Positions 35,864 to 44,339 are shown, counted from the first letter of the stretch. The stretch: DNA of 64,000 nt from Robertkochia sediminum (GCF_016786255.1 NZ_JADMKT010000080.1:70796-134795), one strand, 5' to 3'. The notes: generated by a model not told the origin, from the sequence alone. Numbers and translations are program-made.

Positions 35864-36715
35864 ATGAGAACATGTAGTAAGTATTTGAGAATTTCAACCC
35901 TGTTTTTTACGCTGTTATTTCTGAGTTGCAGCTCAGATGATGATGGGGGAAGCGGAAACCCTGGTGATGGAGATCCTACCGAGGTGAATTCTACCACCTA
36001 TAACCTGAATGAAGTGGCAGCGTCTGGTGTGAGTGGTACAGCAAGATTTGTGGAATTAAGCGATGGAAGTGTTACCATAGAGCTTGATTTGAATGGCACC
36101 CCAGCCGACGGACAACATCCGGCACATATTCATTTTAATACAGCGGCAGAAGGGGGAGGTATTGCCGTGACCTTGGGTACAGTTGATGGAAGTACCGGGG
36201 AAAGCACCATAAATGTAACCACCTTTGATGATGGTTCGGCGCTTAGCTATGCCGATCTCATCGATTACAATGGCTATATTAATGTGCATCTGAGTAGCGA
36301 AGAATTGTCGACTATCGTAGCTCAGGGTGATATCGGACAAAATGTGCTTACAGGTGAGTCTGTATCGTATACACTTGCTGAGGTTGAAGGATCGGGAGTT
36401 TCAGGAGAGGTTACTTTTGAAGAAAGGGTTAATGGTACTGCTTTGGCAACGATCATGCTTTCAGGAACCCCGGAAGGAGGTATGCATCCTGCTCACATTC
36501 ATGCGAACGATGTGATTGAAGGTGGAGGCATCCTTGTAAGTTTCAATATGGTCGATGGAGATTCAGGAATGAGCAAGACCCAGATCTCGCAATTTGATGA
36601 TGGCAGTCCGTTGGGTTATCAGGATATTCAAGGGCTTGATGCTCATGTGAATGTGCATTTGAGCGCTGAACAACTGGCAGTTGTGGTCGCCCAGGGTAAT
36701 ATCGGGGTCAATTAG
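35864..36715 (+). CDS. Two-domain CHRD lipoprotein
   Basis: A 283-residue lipoprotein. The signal peptide from MRTCSKYLRIS ends in LSCSS (lipobox Cys near residue 24), followed by an acidic, Gly-rich linker. The remainder is two tandem CHRD domains of about 110 residues, each with a HPAHIH motif and an INVHLS or VNVHLS strand. CHRD domains were named from chordin and bacterial copies are cell-surface proteins of unknown role. I used the ATG at 35864; the longer frame from 35822 puts 14 non-signal residues in front. Confidence 0.87.
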   Translation: MRTCSKYLRISTLFFTLLFLSCSSDDDGGSGNPGDGDPTEVNSTTYNLNEVAASGVSGTARFVELSDGSVTIELDLNGTPADGQHPAHIHFNTAAEGGGIAVTLGTVDGSTGESTINVTTFDDGSALSYADLIDYNGYINVHLSSEELSTIVAQGDIGQNVLTGESVSYTLAEVEGSGVSGEVTFEERVNGTALATIMLSGTPEGGMHPAHIHANDVIEGGGILVSFNMVDGDSGMSKTQISQFDDGSPLGYQDIQGLDAHVNVHLSAEQLAVVVAQGNIGVN

Positions 36716-36759
36716 ACTACTTGAAGATCGAAAAAAGATTAGAATACAGTATATAAGCA

Positions 36760-36793
36760 TAGGAGTCCTTGCAAAGGGGCTCCTTTTGTTTTT
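36760..36793 (+). terminator. Intrinsic terminator after the CHRD gene
   Basis: AGGAGTCCTT pairs with AAGGGGCTCCT around a short loop and is followed by TTTTGTTTTT. It closes the CHRD transcription unit before the dinB promoter. Confidence 0.75.
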
Positions 36794-36833
36794 AGGGCTA
36801 GGGGACTGTCTCCCTATTTCCCTTTCCTGTCTG

Positions 36834-36859
36834 CCGTAGCCTTGGCGAAGATTGACTTC
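36834..36859 (+). repeat. Dispersed element, second copy
   Basis: Matches 29458-29483 at 25 of 26 positions. Lies in the short gap between the CHRD terminator and the dinB promoter. Confidence 0.7.
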
Positions 36860-36900
36860 TCTATTCCCCATTTTTAACAAAATCCCTGCACCATCGTAAT

Positions 36901-36930
36901 GGAATAATTCCTAATTTTGGGAAAAATTCC
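36901..36930 (+). promoter_or_regulatory. Two GGAA-N3-TTCC dyads flanking the dinB -7 element
   Basis: GGAATAATTCC occupies 36901-36911, the -7 element TAATTTTG 36912-36919 and GGAAAAATTCC 36920-36930. The dyad centres are 19 bases apart, about two helical turns. A repressor on both would cover the -7 element and the transcription start. This has the geometry of a repressor operator, perhaps DNA-damage regulated, but the protein is unknown. Confidence 0.7.
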
Positions 36931-36937
36931 AATAAAA

Positions 36938-38152
36938 ATGAACAGGACCATCCTCCACCTCGACCTCGATACTTTTTACGTATCGGTAGAGCGATTGATC
37001 GACAGCCGACTCAAAAAGCGGCCGCTTCTCGTTGGGGGTACCAGCGACCGGGGGGTGGTGGCAGCTTGTTCGTATGAGACCCGTGCCTTTGGAGTGCATT
37101 CGGGCATGCCTATGAAGATGGCCAGACAGCTGTGTCCGGAGGCTGTGGTGATACGCGGTAATGCAGGTGTGTACAGTAAGCATTCCGATATGGTTACCGA
37201 CATTATCAAAGAGCAGGTGCCTGTATTGGAAAAGTCGAGCATCGATGAGTTCTATGCCGACCTCTCCGGGATGGATCGCTTCTTTGGGTGTTATAAATAC
37301 GCATCCGAATTGCGGCATACCATTACCAAAGAAACGGGACTCCCTATTTCTTTCGGACTCTCGGTAAATAAGGTGGTCTCTAAGGTGGCTACCAATGAGG
37401 CCAAGCCTAATAATCAGCTCAAGATCGATTACGGATTCGAAAAGCCGTTCCTGGCGCCTTTATCCATTAAAAAGATCCCTATGGTGGGCGATAAGACCTA
37501 TCAGACCCTGCGCAATCTCGGACTCAAACAGATCAGGACCATACAGGAAATGCCAAGAGATATGATGCATTCGGTACTTGGGATGAATGGAGTCACGATC
37601 TGGGACAGGGCTAATGGCATCGACACCTCTCCGGTGATCCCCTTTAACGAACTTAAGTCGATCTCTACCGAGCGTACCTTTGATAAGGATACCATCGATG
37701 TGGTGCGACTTCGCGGACTCCTTACCGCCATGACCGAGAACCTGGCCTTCCAGTTGCGTCGCGGCGATAAGCTTACGGCCTGCGTGGCAGTGAAGATCCG
37801 CTATTCCGATTTCAATACCTATACCAAACAGCTGCGTATCCCGTATACCAGCGCCGACCATATTCTGATCCCTGCCATCCTGGATCTCTTTGAAAAACTT
37901 TATAACAGGCGATTGCTGGTGCGCCTTATCGGGGTGCGCTTTAGCCACCTGGTGGGAGGCCATTACCAGATCAACCTCTTTGACGATACCCGGGAGCGCC
38001 TCGATCTCTATGAGGCCATGGACAGGATTCGCGAACGATTCGGGGAACGTAGCGTACTGCGTGCCGCTGCCATGGATGCCCGGACCATCGGACGCATGTA
38101 CAATCCGTTTAATGGCCAGCCACCACCGGTACTGGCGCATAGAAAACAGTAG
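36938..38152 (+). CDS. Y-family DNA polymerase (DinB/ImuB-like)
   Basis: A 404-residue Y-family polymerase for translesion synthesis. The catalytic motif I HLDLDTFYVSVE (residues 7-18) and motif III SSIDEFYADLSG keep their acidic residues, so it should be active. The helix-hairpin-helix IPMVGDKTYQTLRNLGLK and a little-finger domain follow. A tight partnership with the dnaE gene 44 bases downstream resembles ImuB-DnaE2 cassettes of other phyla; unlike ImuB it retains catalytic acids. I used the ATG at 36938, just after the second dyad; a TTG at 36917 would lie inside the promoter. Confidence 0.88.
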   Translation: MNRTILHLDLDTFYVSVERLIDSRLKKRPLLVGGTSDRGVVAACSYETRAFGVHSGMPMKMARQLCPEAVVIRGNAGVYSKHSDMVTDIIKEQVPVLEKSSIDEFYADLSGMDRFFGCYKYASELRHTITKETGLPISFGLSVNKVVSKVATNEAKPNNQLKIDYGFEKPFLAPLSIKKIPMVGDKTYQTLRNLGLKQIRTIQEMPRDMMHSVLGMNGVTIWDRANGIDTSPVIPFNELKSISTERTFDKDTIDVVRLRGLLTAMTENLAFQLRRGDKLTACVAVKIRYSDFNTYTKQLRIPYTSADHILIPAILDLFEKLYNRRLLVRLIGVRFSHLVGGHYQINLFDDTRERLDLYEAMDRIRERFGERSVLRAAAMDARTIGRMYNPFNGQPPPVLAHRKQ

Positions 38153-38154
38153 TC

Positions 38155-38189
38155 ATTCACAATTCACCATTCATCATTCACCATTCACT
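38155..38189 (+). repeat. Heptamer array ATTCACN, 5 units
   Basis: Units ATTCACA, ATTCACC, ATTCATC, ATTCACC and ATTCACT fill the gap between the dinB stop and the dnaE start almost completely. The next heptamer ATAACCC is a degenerate copy that contains the in-frame TAA before the TTG start. Confidence 0.85.
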
Positions 38190-38196
38190 ATAACCC

Positions 38197-41157
38197 TTGT
38201 ACCTCAATTGCCATACATATTACAGTCTGCGTTTCGGAACCTTCTCCGAGACCGATCTCCTCGAACTGGCCCGGGAGATGGAGGCAGGGTGTATTGCCCT
38301 GACCGATATCAATAATACCTCGGCCTGTCTCAACTTTGTGCGTAAAGCTTCGGAGTATGGGGTGCGTCCCTTATTGGGGGTCGATTTTCGTAATGGAGTG
38401 AAACAGGAATTCGTGGGACTGGCAGCTGATAATAACGGATTTTATGAGCTTAACGATTTCCTCTCCGATCACCTGCATCGCGGGGTTGCGTTCGATAAGC
38501 GTGCGCCTCATTTTAAGCATGCCTGGGTGGTCTATCCCTTTGAGAAGGTGCTGGAGGAAGAGATGGCGCAATTCAGGGAGAATGAGTTTATCGGGGTTTC
38601 TGTTGCCGACCTGCGTAAATTGCCCTTTTCCCGTTATATCAATGAACATCGCGACCGTTTGGTGGTGCAGCAACCGGTAACCTTTCGCAATAAACGGGAT
38701 TTTAATGCGCACCGGTTGTTGCGGGCTATCGATAACAACATCCTGTTGAGCAAGCTCGATAAAAAGGAGGAAGCTTCAGAAGATGAACGTATGTATCCCA
38801 TGCCAAACCTGGCCATGGCCTTTCGCGAGCATGCCTTTATCCTCGAGAATACCCGGAGGCTTATGGAGCAATGTGCGATCGAATTCGACTTCTCCGACTC
38901 CAAACCCATGCAGAACCAGCGCAGCTATACCGGTGACGAAGAAGCCGACTGGCAGTTGCTTCGCGAGCTCTGTGAAAAAGGGCTGCCTTATCGCTACCCC
39001 GTGGCAGGCCCGGACATCATGGAGCGTATAGAAAAAGAGCTGTCGGTGATCAGGGAGATGAATTTTGTATCCTACTTTCTCATCAATCACGATATTATCA
39101 CCTATGCGAAAAGCAAGGGGTATTTTCATGTAGGCCGGGGGAGTGGTGCCAATAGTGTGGTGGCCTATTTGCTAGGGATCACCGATGTGGATCCCATGGA
39201 GCTTGATCTCTATTTTGAGCGCTTTATCAATCGCTACCGTACGAGTCCGCCCGATTTTGATATCGATTTTTCCTGGCGCGACCGCCAGGATGTGACCCGG
39301 TATATCTTTGAGCGGTTTCCGAACGTAGCCCTGCTGGGAGCCTATGTAACCTTTCAGTACCGGGGGGTGGTACGCGAACTGGGTAAGGTGTTCGGACTTC
39401 CTAAGGAAGAGATCGACAGGCTCAGTGATGAGCGCAAGGTGATGCAGGACCTCGATGAGACGGCCCGGTTAGTGATCAAATACGGACAACTCATTCATGG
39501 GATGCCTAATTATGTGAGTATCCATTCCAGTGGGATCCTTATCAGTGAGCGGCCCCTGCACTGGTTTTCGGCCACCAATATGCCCCCTAAAGGATTTCCT
39601 ACGGTGCAGTTCGATATGCATATCGCCGAAGATGTGGGGCTGTATAAGTTCGATATCCTCGGGCAACGCGGACTCGCAAAGATCAAGGAGGCAGTGGCCA
39701 TTATCCGTGAGAATCAGCCGGAAGCTCCTCCCTTCGATATTCATGATATACGAAGCCTCAAGCAGGATGAGAAGATCAACGCCATGGTGAGTCGGGCTCA
39801 GTGTATGGGGTGCTTTTATGTCGAGTCACCGGCCATGCGCATGCTGCTTAAAAAACTGGAGGTCGATAATTACCTGGGGCTGGTGGCAGCGAGTTCGATC
39901 ATTCGTCCCGGAGTGTCCAAAAGCGGAATGATGCGGGAGTATATTCTCCGCCACCGTGATCCCGAGCGCAGAAAAGACGCCCACCCGGTGATGCGGGAGA
40001 TCATGCCCGATACCTATGGGGTTATGGTCTACCAGGAAGATGTGATCAAGGTGGCCCACCATTTTGCCGGACTCACCCTGGGGGAGGCCGATGTACTGCG
40101 GCGGGGGATGAGCGGGAAGTACCGCTCCCGGGAAGAGTTTAAGAGGGTCGAAGATAAGTTTATTGAGAATTGCCGGGAGAAAGGTTATGCCGAAGAGATG
40201 ATACAGGAGGTGTGGCGGCAGGTGGCAAGCTTCGCAGGGTACGCCTTTGCGAAAGGGCATTCGGCCTCTTATGCCGTGGAGAGCTATCAGAGTCTTTTTT
40301 TACGGGCCTACTTTCCGCTGGAATACATGGTGGCGGTGCTCAATAACGGGGGCGGATTCTACCGTACCGAGATCTATGTCCACGAAGCTCGAATGCTTGG
40401 CGCTACTATCCATGTGCCCTGTGTGAACCGCAGCTTTCCGCAGCATACCATACAGGGTAAGGATATTTATTTGGGATTGTTGGTGCTGCAGGAACTGGAA
40501 GAGCGTACCGCTTTGAATATCGTCAGGGAACGTTTGCAGGAAGGTGAATACCGGTCGTTAGACGACTTCGTAGACCGGGTGCGTATTGGCATCGAGCAGT
40601 TGTCGATCCTGATACGTATCAATGCCTTTCGCTTTACCGGCGTCGATAAGTACGAGCTGCTTTGGCATGCCCATTTTAAACTGGGAGTGAGTAAGAAGCC
40701 CGAATTACAGCAGCGGTTGTTTCGGCCGCCCCATCGCGATTTTGAGATCCCCGTATTGCATACGACCGACCTGGAAGCCGCCTTCGATCAGATCGAGTTG
40801 CTGGGGTTTTGCCTTTGCAGTCCGTTCGAATTACTGAAGGAGAAGCCTCTGAATGATCATACCACCAAAGATCTGGAGCGCTTTCTGAATCGGAATATCG
40901 ATATCTATGGCTATCTCGTAACCGTAAAGCGCACCAGAACCCAGCACGGGAAAGAAATGAACTTCGCCACCTTTATTGATCAGGTGGGAGAGGTGTTCGA
41001 CTGTACCCTGTTTCCGCAGGTCGCAGCCAAGTATTATTTCAGAGGGAAGGGGATCTATCGCCTCTATGGTAAGGTGGTCGATGAGTTCGGATTTCTGAGT
41101 ATCGAGGTGATCAAGATGCGTAAGGAAGAGTACGTGGAAGACCCGAGGTACAAGTAA
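38197..41157 (+). CDS. Second DNA polymerase III alpha subunit (DnaE2-like)
   Basis: A 986-residue C-family polymerase. The N-terminal PHP domain starts YLNCHTYYSLRFGTFS and has lost the usual HxH of active PHP sites. The polymerase signature HVGRGSGANSVVAYLLG and the catalytic PPDFDIDFSW (two Asp) are present, as is a KGHSASYAVESYQ segment. Shorter than replicative DnaE (about 1150-1450), with no long C-terminal tau-binding region, and paired with a Y-family polymerase: this suggests an error-prone repair polymerase. A TAA sits in frame at 38191, so the start must be the TTG at 38197. Confidence 0.88.
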   Translation: MYLNCHTYYSLRFGTFSETDLLELAREMEAGCIALTDINNTSACLNFVRKASEYGVRPLLGVDFRNGVKQEFVGLAADNNGFYELNDFLSDHLHRGVAFDKRAPHFKHAWVVYPFEKVLEEEMAQFRENEFIGVSVADLRKLPFSRYINEHRDRLVVQQPVTFRNKRDFNAHRLLRAIDNNILLSKLDKKEEASEDERMYPMPNLAMAFREHAFILENTRRLMEQCAIEFDFSDSKPMQNQRSYTGDEEADWQLLRELCEKGLPYRYPVAGPDIMERIEKELSVIREMNFVSYFLINHDIITYAKSKGYFHVGRGSGANSVVAYLLGITDVDPMELDLYFERFINRYRTSPPDFDIDFSWRDRQDVTRYIFERFPNVALLGAYVTFQYRGVVRELGKVFGLPKEEIDRLSDERKVMQDLDETARLVIKYGQLIHGMPNYVSIHSSGILISERPLHWFSATNMPPKGFPTVQFDMHIAEDVGLYKFDILGQRGLAKIKEAVAIIRENQPEAPPFDIHDIRSLKQDEKINAMVSRAQCMGCFYVESPAMRMLLKKLEVDNYLGLVAASSIIRPGVSKSGMMREYILRHRDPERRKDAHPVMREIMPDTYGVMVYQEDVIKVAHHFAGLTLGEADVLRRGMSGKYRSREEFKRVEDKFIENCREKGYAEEMIQEVWRQVASFAGYAFAKGHSASYAVESYQSLFLRAYFPLEYMVAVLNNGGGFYRTEIYVHEARMLGATIHVPCVNRSFPQHTIQGKDIYLGLLVLQELEERTALNIVRERLQEGEYRSLDDFVDRVRIGIEQLSILIRINAFRFTGVDKYELLWHAHFKLGVSKKPELQQRLFRPPHRDFEIPVLHTTDLEAAFDQIELLGFCLCSPFELLKEKPLNDHTTKDLERFLNRNIDIYGYLVTVKRTRTQHGKEMNFATFIDQVGEVFDCTLFPQVAAKYYFRGKGIYRLYGKVVDEFGFLSIEVIKMRKEEYVEDPRYK

Positions 41158-41158
41158 A

Positions 41159-41191
41159 GTTATAAGGTTACGGGGTTACGAGGTTATGAAG
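41159..41191 (+). repeat. Octamer array GTTAYRRG, 4 units
   Basis: GTTATAAG, GTTACGGG, GTTACGAG and GTTATGAAG begin two bases after the dnaE stop. Same family as 18122-18170 and 35444-35460. Confidence 0.8.
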
Positions 41192-41278
41192 TTGCTGGTT
41201 GTCTTTAAGAGAGGCAAAGCGACAAAGCAATTTTTGCCTTTGTCATTCATGTCTCCCTTGTTACCGTTGTCACCCCCG

Positions 41279-41803
41279 TCACCCTTGTAACCAATCAAAA
41301 GAAAAGATCTCCCCTTTGTACTCCCATACCTTCCAGATGAACATGCCAATATAGATCATGGCAATGAGAAACTTTAAAAAGGTTCCGGTAAGGAATCCGA
41401 GGAAGGATCCGAAGGCGGCCTTTAGGGCTTGTTTGTGTTCAGCCTTATTGATGAGTTCTCCTGCGAGGGCCCCGAGAAAGGGCCAGATAATAATACCAAA
41501 GATCCCGAATATCGGGAATACCAGGGCAACCAGGAGTCCTACAGTGGTACCCCACACGCCGGCCTTACTACCGCCAAAGCGCTTGGTGCCCGCTGCCGGA
41601 ATGATATAGTCCAGTACCACCACTAAAAGGGCTATAAAGAGTGTAACGCCCAGTAAGGTCCAATTCATGGGGACACTTTTGGTGAGGTAAAGCAGCAGGA
41701 GTCCGACCCAACTGAGCGGTGGTCCGGGCAGTGCCGGCAGAAAACTTCCCAGCAGTCCGATAAGCATGAGGAGAAAGCCAATAAATACGAGCAGTATGTC
41801 CAT
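41279..41803 (-). CDS. DUF456 family membrane protein
   Basis: A 174-residue protein with about four to five membrane helices covering most of its length. Gly/Pro-rich LLGSFLPALPGPPLSWVGLLLL and VPGLVFPIFGIFGIIIWPFLGALAGE are the DUF456 repeat features. DUF456 is of unknown function and widely distributed. Convergent with dnaE (about 120 bases apart), divergent from the BlaI-type regulator. Confidence 0.88.
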   Translation of the reverse strand: MDILLVFIGFLLMLIGLLGSFLPALPGPPLSWVGLLLLYLTKSVPMNWTLLGVTLFIALLVVVLDYIIPAAGTKRFGGSKAGVWGTTVGLLVALVFPIFGIFGIIIWPFLGALAGELINKAEHKQALKAAFGSFLGFLTGTFLKFLIAMIYIGMFIWKVWEYKGEIFSFDWLQG

Positions 41804-41854
41804 AGTTGAGGTTTGTGATAGGACGAAGATAAAGAACCTTTGTTACATTTTTTA

Positions 41855-41895
41855 AACTAAAACTTTAGTTTGAACTAATTATTTAGTTATATTTG
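41855..41895 (+). promoter_or_regulatory. Two ACTAA/TTAGT dyads and -7 element: BlaI-type operator/promoter
   Basis: AAACTAAA-AC-TTTAGTTT (41855-41872) is a perfect 8-base inverted repeat. AACTAA-N3-TTAGTT (41874-41888) is a 6-base repeat with the same half-site, and it runs into the -7 element TATATTTG (41888-41895). A repressor bound here would occlude the promoter of the BlaI/M56 genes. The site is typical of BlaI-family winged-helix repressors that control their own operon. Confidence 0.75.
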
Positions 41896-41996
41896 AATAT
41901 CTGCTGATCAGTTATTTAGGTTTATTGAGTTGTTTTAAGGCTTGAAAAATTTAAGGCTCCGGCAGAATGAACCACACTTTAAAACGCAAGAGTGAC

Positions 41997-42362
41997 ATGA
42001 AACAATTAACCAAGGCAGAAGAAGAAGTAATGCAGGTGTTATGGAAGCTGGAAAAGGCCAGTGTGAAGGCTATGATCAAGGAATTTCCTGATCCTAAGCC
42101 GGCTTATAATACGGTTTCGACCATTGTTCGTATCCTGGAGACCAAGGGTTTCGTTGATCATGAACAAAGGGGGAAAGGGTATCTGTATTTCCCGGTGGTT
42201 GCAAAAGAAGAATACAGTAATCAGTCGATCAATTCGGTAGTGGAAAAATACTTCCAGGGATCCTTTAAAAGCATGGTCTCCTTCTTTGTGAAGAAGAATG
42301 ACCTGAGCATGAAAGAAATGGAAGAGATCATGAAGGAGATCGAAAAAAATAAGGAGTTATGA
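41997..42362 (+). CDS. BlaI/MecI/CopY-family repressor
   Basis: A 121-residue winged-helix repressor: LTKAEEEVMQVLWKLEKASVKAM is the N-terminal helix region, YNTVSTIVRILETKGFV the recognition helix and GYLYFPVV the wing. The C-terminal helices mediate dimerisation and usually include the site cut by the partner peptidase. It overlaps the M56 peptidase gene by four bases, the normal BlaI-BlaR1 arrangement. I used the ATG at 41997; the frame from 41967 adds ten residues that do not fit the family. Confidence 0.9.
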   Translation: MKQLTKAEEEVMQVLWKLEKASVKAMIKEFPDPKPAYNTVSTIVRILETKGFVDHEQRGKGYLYFPVVAKEEYSNQSINSVVEKYFQGSFKSMVSFFVKKNDLSMKEMEEIMKEIEKNKEL

Positions 42363-44284
42363 TACGTTATTTGATCATCATGTTGAGTTGCCAGCTGTTG
42401 TTTCTGCTGGTATACGATCTGTTCCTGAAAAAAGAGACCTTCTTTAACTGGAACCGGGTGTATCTCCTGGTAACACCCCTGTTATCTTTGGTAATTCCGT
42501 TCATTCGACTGGATGCGCTCACTACGACGGCTCCTGAAATATTGTCTGCGGCAGCTCCGGCGATCTTTTTGGAGCCTCAGGCGGTAAGTGCAGTGCAAGT
42601 TGTTGCTCAGGAGTCAGGAAACAACCTTAATACGTGGGAGTGGTTGGCTATTGCGGGAAGTAGCGTTGCCTTCCTTTTCTTTGCTTACAAATTGCTTTTG
42701 CTTCTGCGATTAAGGCAAACAGGATTCATTCGTCGTTTTCGTGATTATTTGCAGGTCGAGGTGCCTCAGAGCGAGATCGCCTTCTCCTTCTTCAGGCAGA
42801 TATTTCTCGGAAATAAAGTATTGGAACGTAAGCACGATCACATTATCGAACACGAGCTGGTGCATATACGGGAAGGACATACCTGGGATCTGCTGTATTT
42901 TGAAGTGCTCCGTATCCTTTTCTGGTTCAATCCGCTGGTTTATGTGTTCCAGGCTCGTATCACTGAGCTTCACGAATACATCGCCGATGCTAAAATGGCC
43001 GGTAACGGAAAAAAGGAAACCTATCAATATTTACTGGAAGAGGTCTTTCAGACTCAGAAGATCTCCTTCGTCAATTCATTCTTCAATCATTCATTAATCA
43101 AAAAACGCATTGTTATGTTACATCAAAATCGATCGAAACAGATCAGGAAGTTCAAATACCTGCTAATGATCCCCCTGCTGTTGGGGATGTTGGTGTATAC
43201 CTCTTGTGAGCAGGAAGTTGATTCTACAAAGTCCTCCCCGGTGGAAGGCCTGGATCCTCAAGTACAAAAGTATTACCATGAGTATAAGGCCATGATCGAG
43301 TCGGGTGCCGATATTTTTGAGCTCACTAAAGATATTTACAGTAAAACTCCAGATGGAGAGATCATGTCTGAAGAGTATTTCTACCGCACCGGAGCCCTTT
43401 GGCTTTTAAAGAAAGAGACTTTCGATGAATCTGTTGGTCTGAGTGATGAGCTGAAAGAGGAGTTAGACCGGCTGGTTAAAATGACTTACAAGCAATATCT
43501 GATGACTAAGAAGCAGGAGAAAAATCCTGTATACACGTTTACCTCAATTGCTGAAAAACCTTCGTTTCAAGTTCCTTGTGAAGAAGGAGCGGACGCTTTC
43601 ACCTGCTTTAAAGAGCAATTGGATGACCATGTGATAAAAACGTTCCGTTATCCGGAGGAGGCTCGGGAAAAAGGGATCCAGGGAAGAGTATATCTGAACT
43701 TTAAGATCGATACCGATGGAAGTATTTCCATTCTTCAGACCCGCGCGCCCCATGAACTCCTGGATGCTGAGGCTCGCAGGATCATTGAATCCTTACCAAA
43801 ACTCAATCCGGGGAAAAAGGCCGATGGCACCCCCGTACCGATCACCTTTGCATATCCGATCATTTTTAAGTTGGGAGATGGCGTTGAAGCTGATAGTGAA
43901 TCTGTGGTGGTAAAGAATGATATTGCGGGGTCTTCGGAAGTACCCTTTACGACGATTCCTGTGAAACCCAGTTTTAAAACACCCTGTGCAGATGGTCAGG
44001 AGGCTTTTGCATGCTTTAAGGAGAAACTAAATGCGCATGTAATAGCAACCTTTCAGTATCCCGAAGAAGCCAAAGCAGCAGGGATCGAAGGAAAGGTTTA
44101 CCTGAACTTCAGAATTGATACCGACGGTAATGTGAAGGTCATCAATTCAAGGGCACCACATGAACTGCTGGATACCGAGGCTCGGAGGATCATTGAATCG
44201 TTGCCCGTTCTCAATCCCGGGGGAGATGAAAATGGAAATCCGGTGCCTGTAAGTTTTGCTTATCCGATTGTTTTTAAGTTGTAA
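42359..44284 (+). CDS. BlaR1-like M56 peptidase with two C-terminal TonB domains
   Basis: A 641-residue sensor-like protein. Four hydrophobic segments (about 1-23, 32-50, 95-117, 262-282) surround the zinc motif H165-E-L-V-H169 in HIIEHELVHIREGH, the M56 site used by BlaR1 to cut BlaI. Beyond residue 395 two TonB C-terminal-like domains (about 395-505 and 530-641) repeat each other almost residue for residue, including the shared GRVYLNFKIDTDG/GKVYLNFRIDTDG strand and EARRIIESLP. These could sense or bind a cell-envelope partner; the ligand is unknown. Overlaps the repressor gene by four bases. Confidence 0.88.
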   Translation: MIRYLIIMLSCQLLFLLVYDLFLKKETFFNWNRVYLLVTPLLSLVIPFIRLDALTTTAPEILSAAAPAIFLEPQAVSAVQVVAQESGNNLNTWEWLAIAGSSVAFLFFAYKLLLLLRLRQTGFIRRFRDYLQVEVPQSEIAFSFFRQIFLGNKVLERKHDHIIEHELVHIREGHTWDLLYFEVLRILFWFNPLVYVFQARITELHEYIADAKMAGNGKKETYQYLLEEVFQTQKISFVNSFFNHSLIKKRIVMLHQNRSKQIRKFKYLLMIPLLLGMLVYTSCEQEVDSTKSSPVEGLDPQVQKYYHEYKAMIESGADIFELTKDIYSKTPDGEIMSEEYFYRTGALWLLKKETFDESVGLSDELKEELDRLVKMTYKQYLMTKKQEKNPVYTFTSIAEKPSFQVPCEEGADAFTCFKEQLDDHVIKTFRYPEEAREKGIQGRVYLNFKIDTDGSISILQTRAPHELLDAEARRIIESLPKLNPGKKADGTPVPITFAYPIIFKLGDGVEADSESVVVKNDIAGSSEVPFTTIPVKPSFKTPCADGQEAFACFKEKLNAHVIATFQYPEEAKAAGIEGKVYLNFRIDTDGNVKVINSRAPHELLDTEARRIIESLPVLNPGGDENGNPVPVSFAYPIVFKL

Positions 44285-44306
44285 TGACATATTTTTAAGT
44301 TGAGTG

Positions 44307-44339
44307 AAAAAGGCTGGAATATCATGTTCCGGCCTTTTT
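44307..44339 (+). terminator. Intrinsic terminator after the M56 gene
   Basis: AAAAAGGCTGGAA pairs with TTCCGGCCTTTTT (one G-T pair) around a seven-base loop. It follows the stop codon by 22 bases. Confidence 0.85.
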
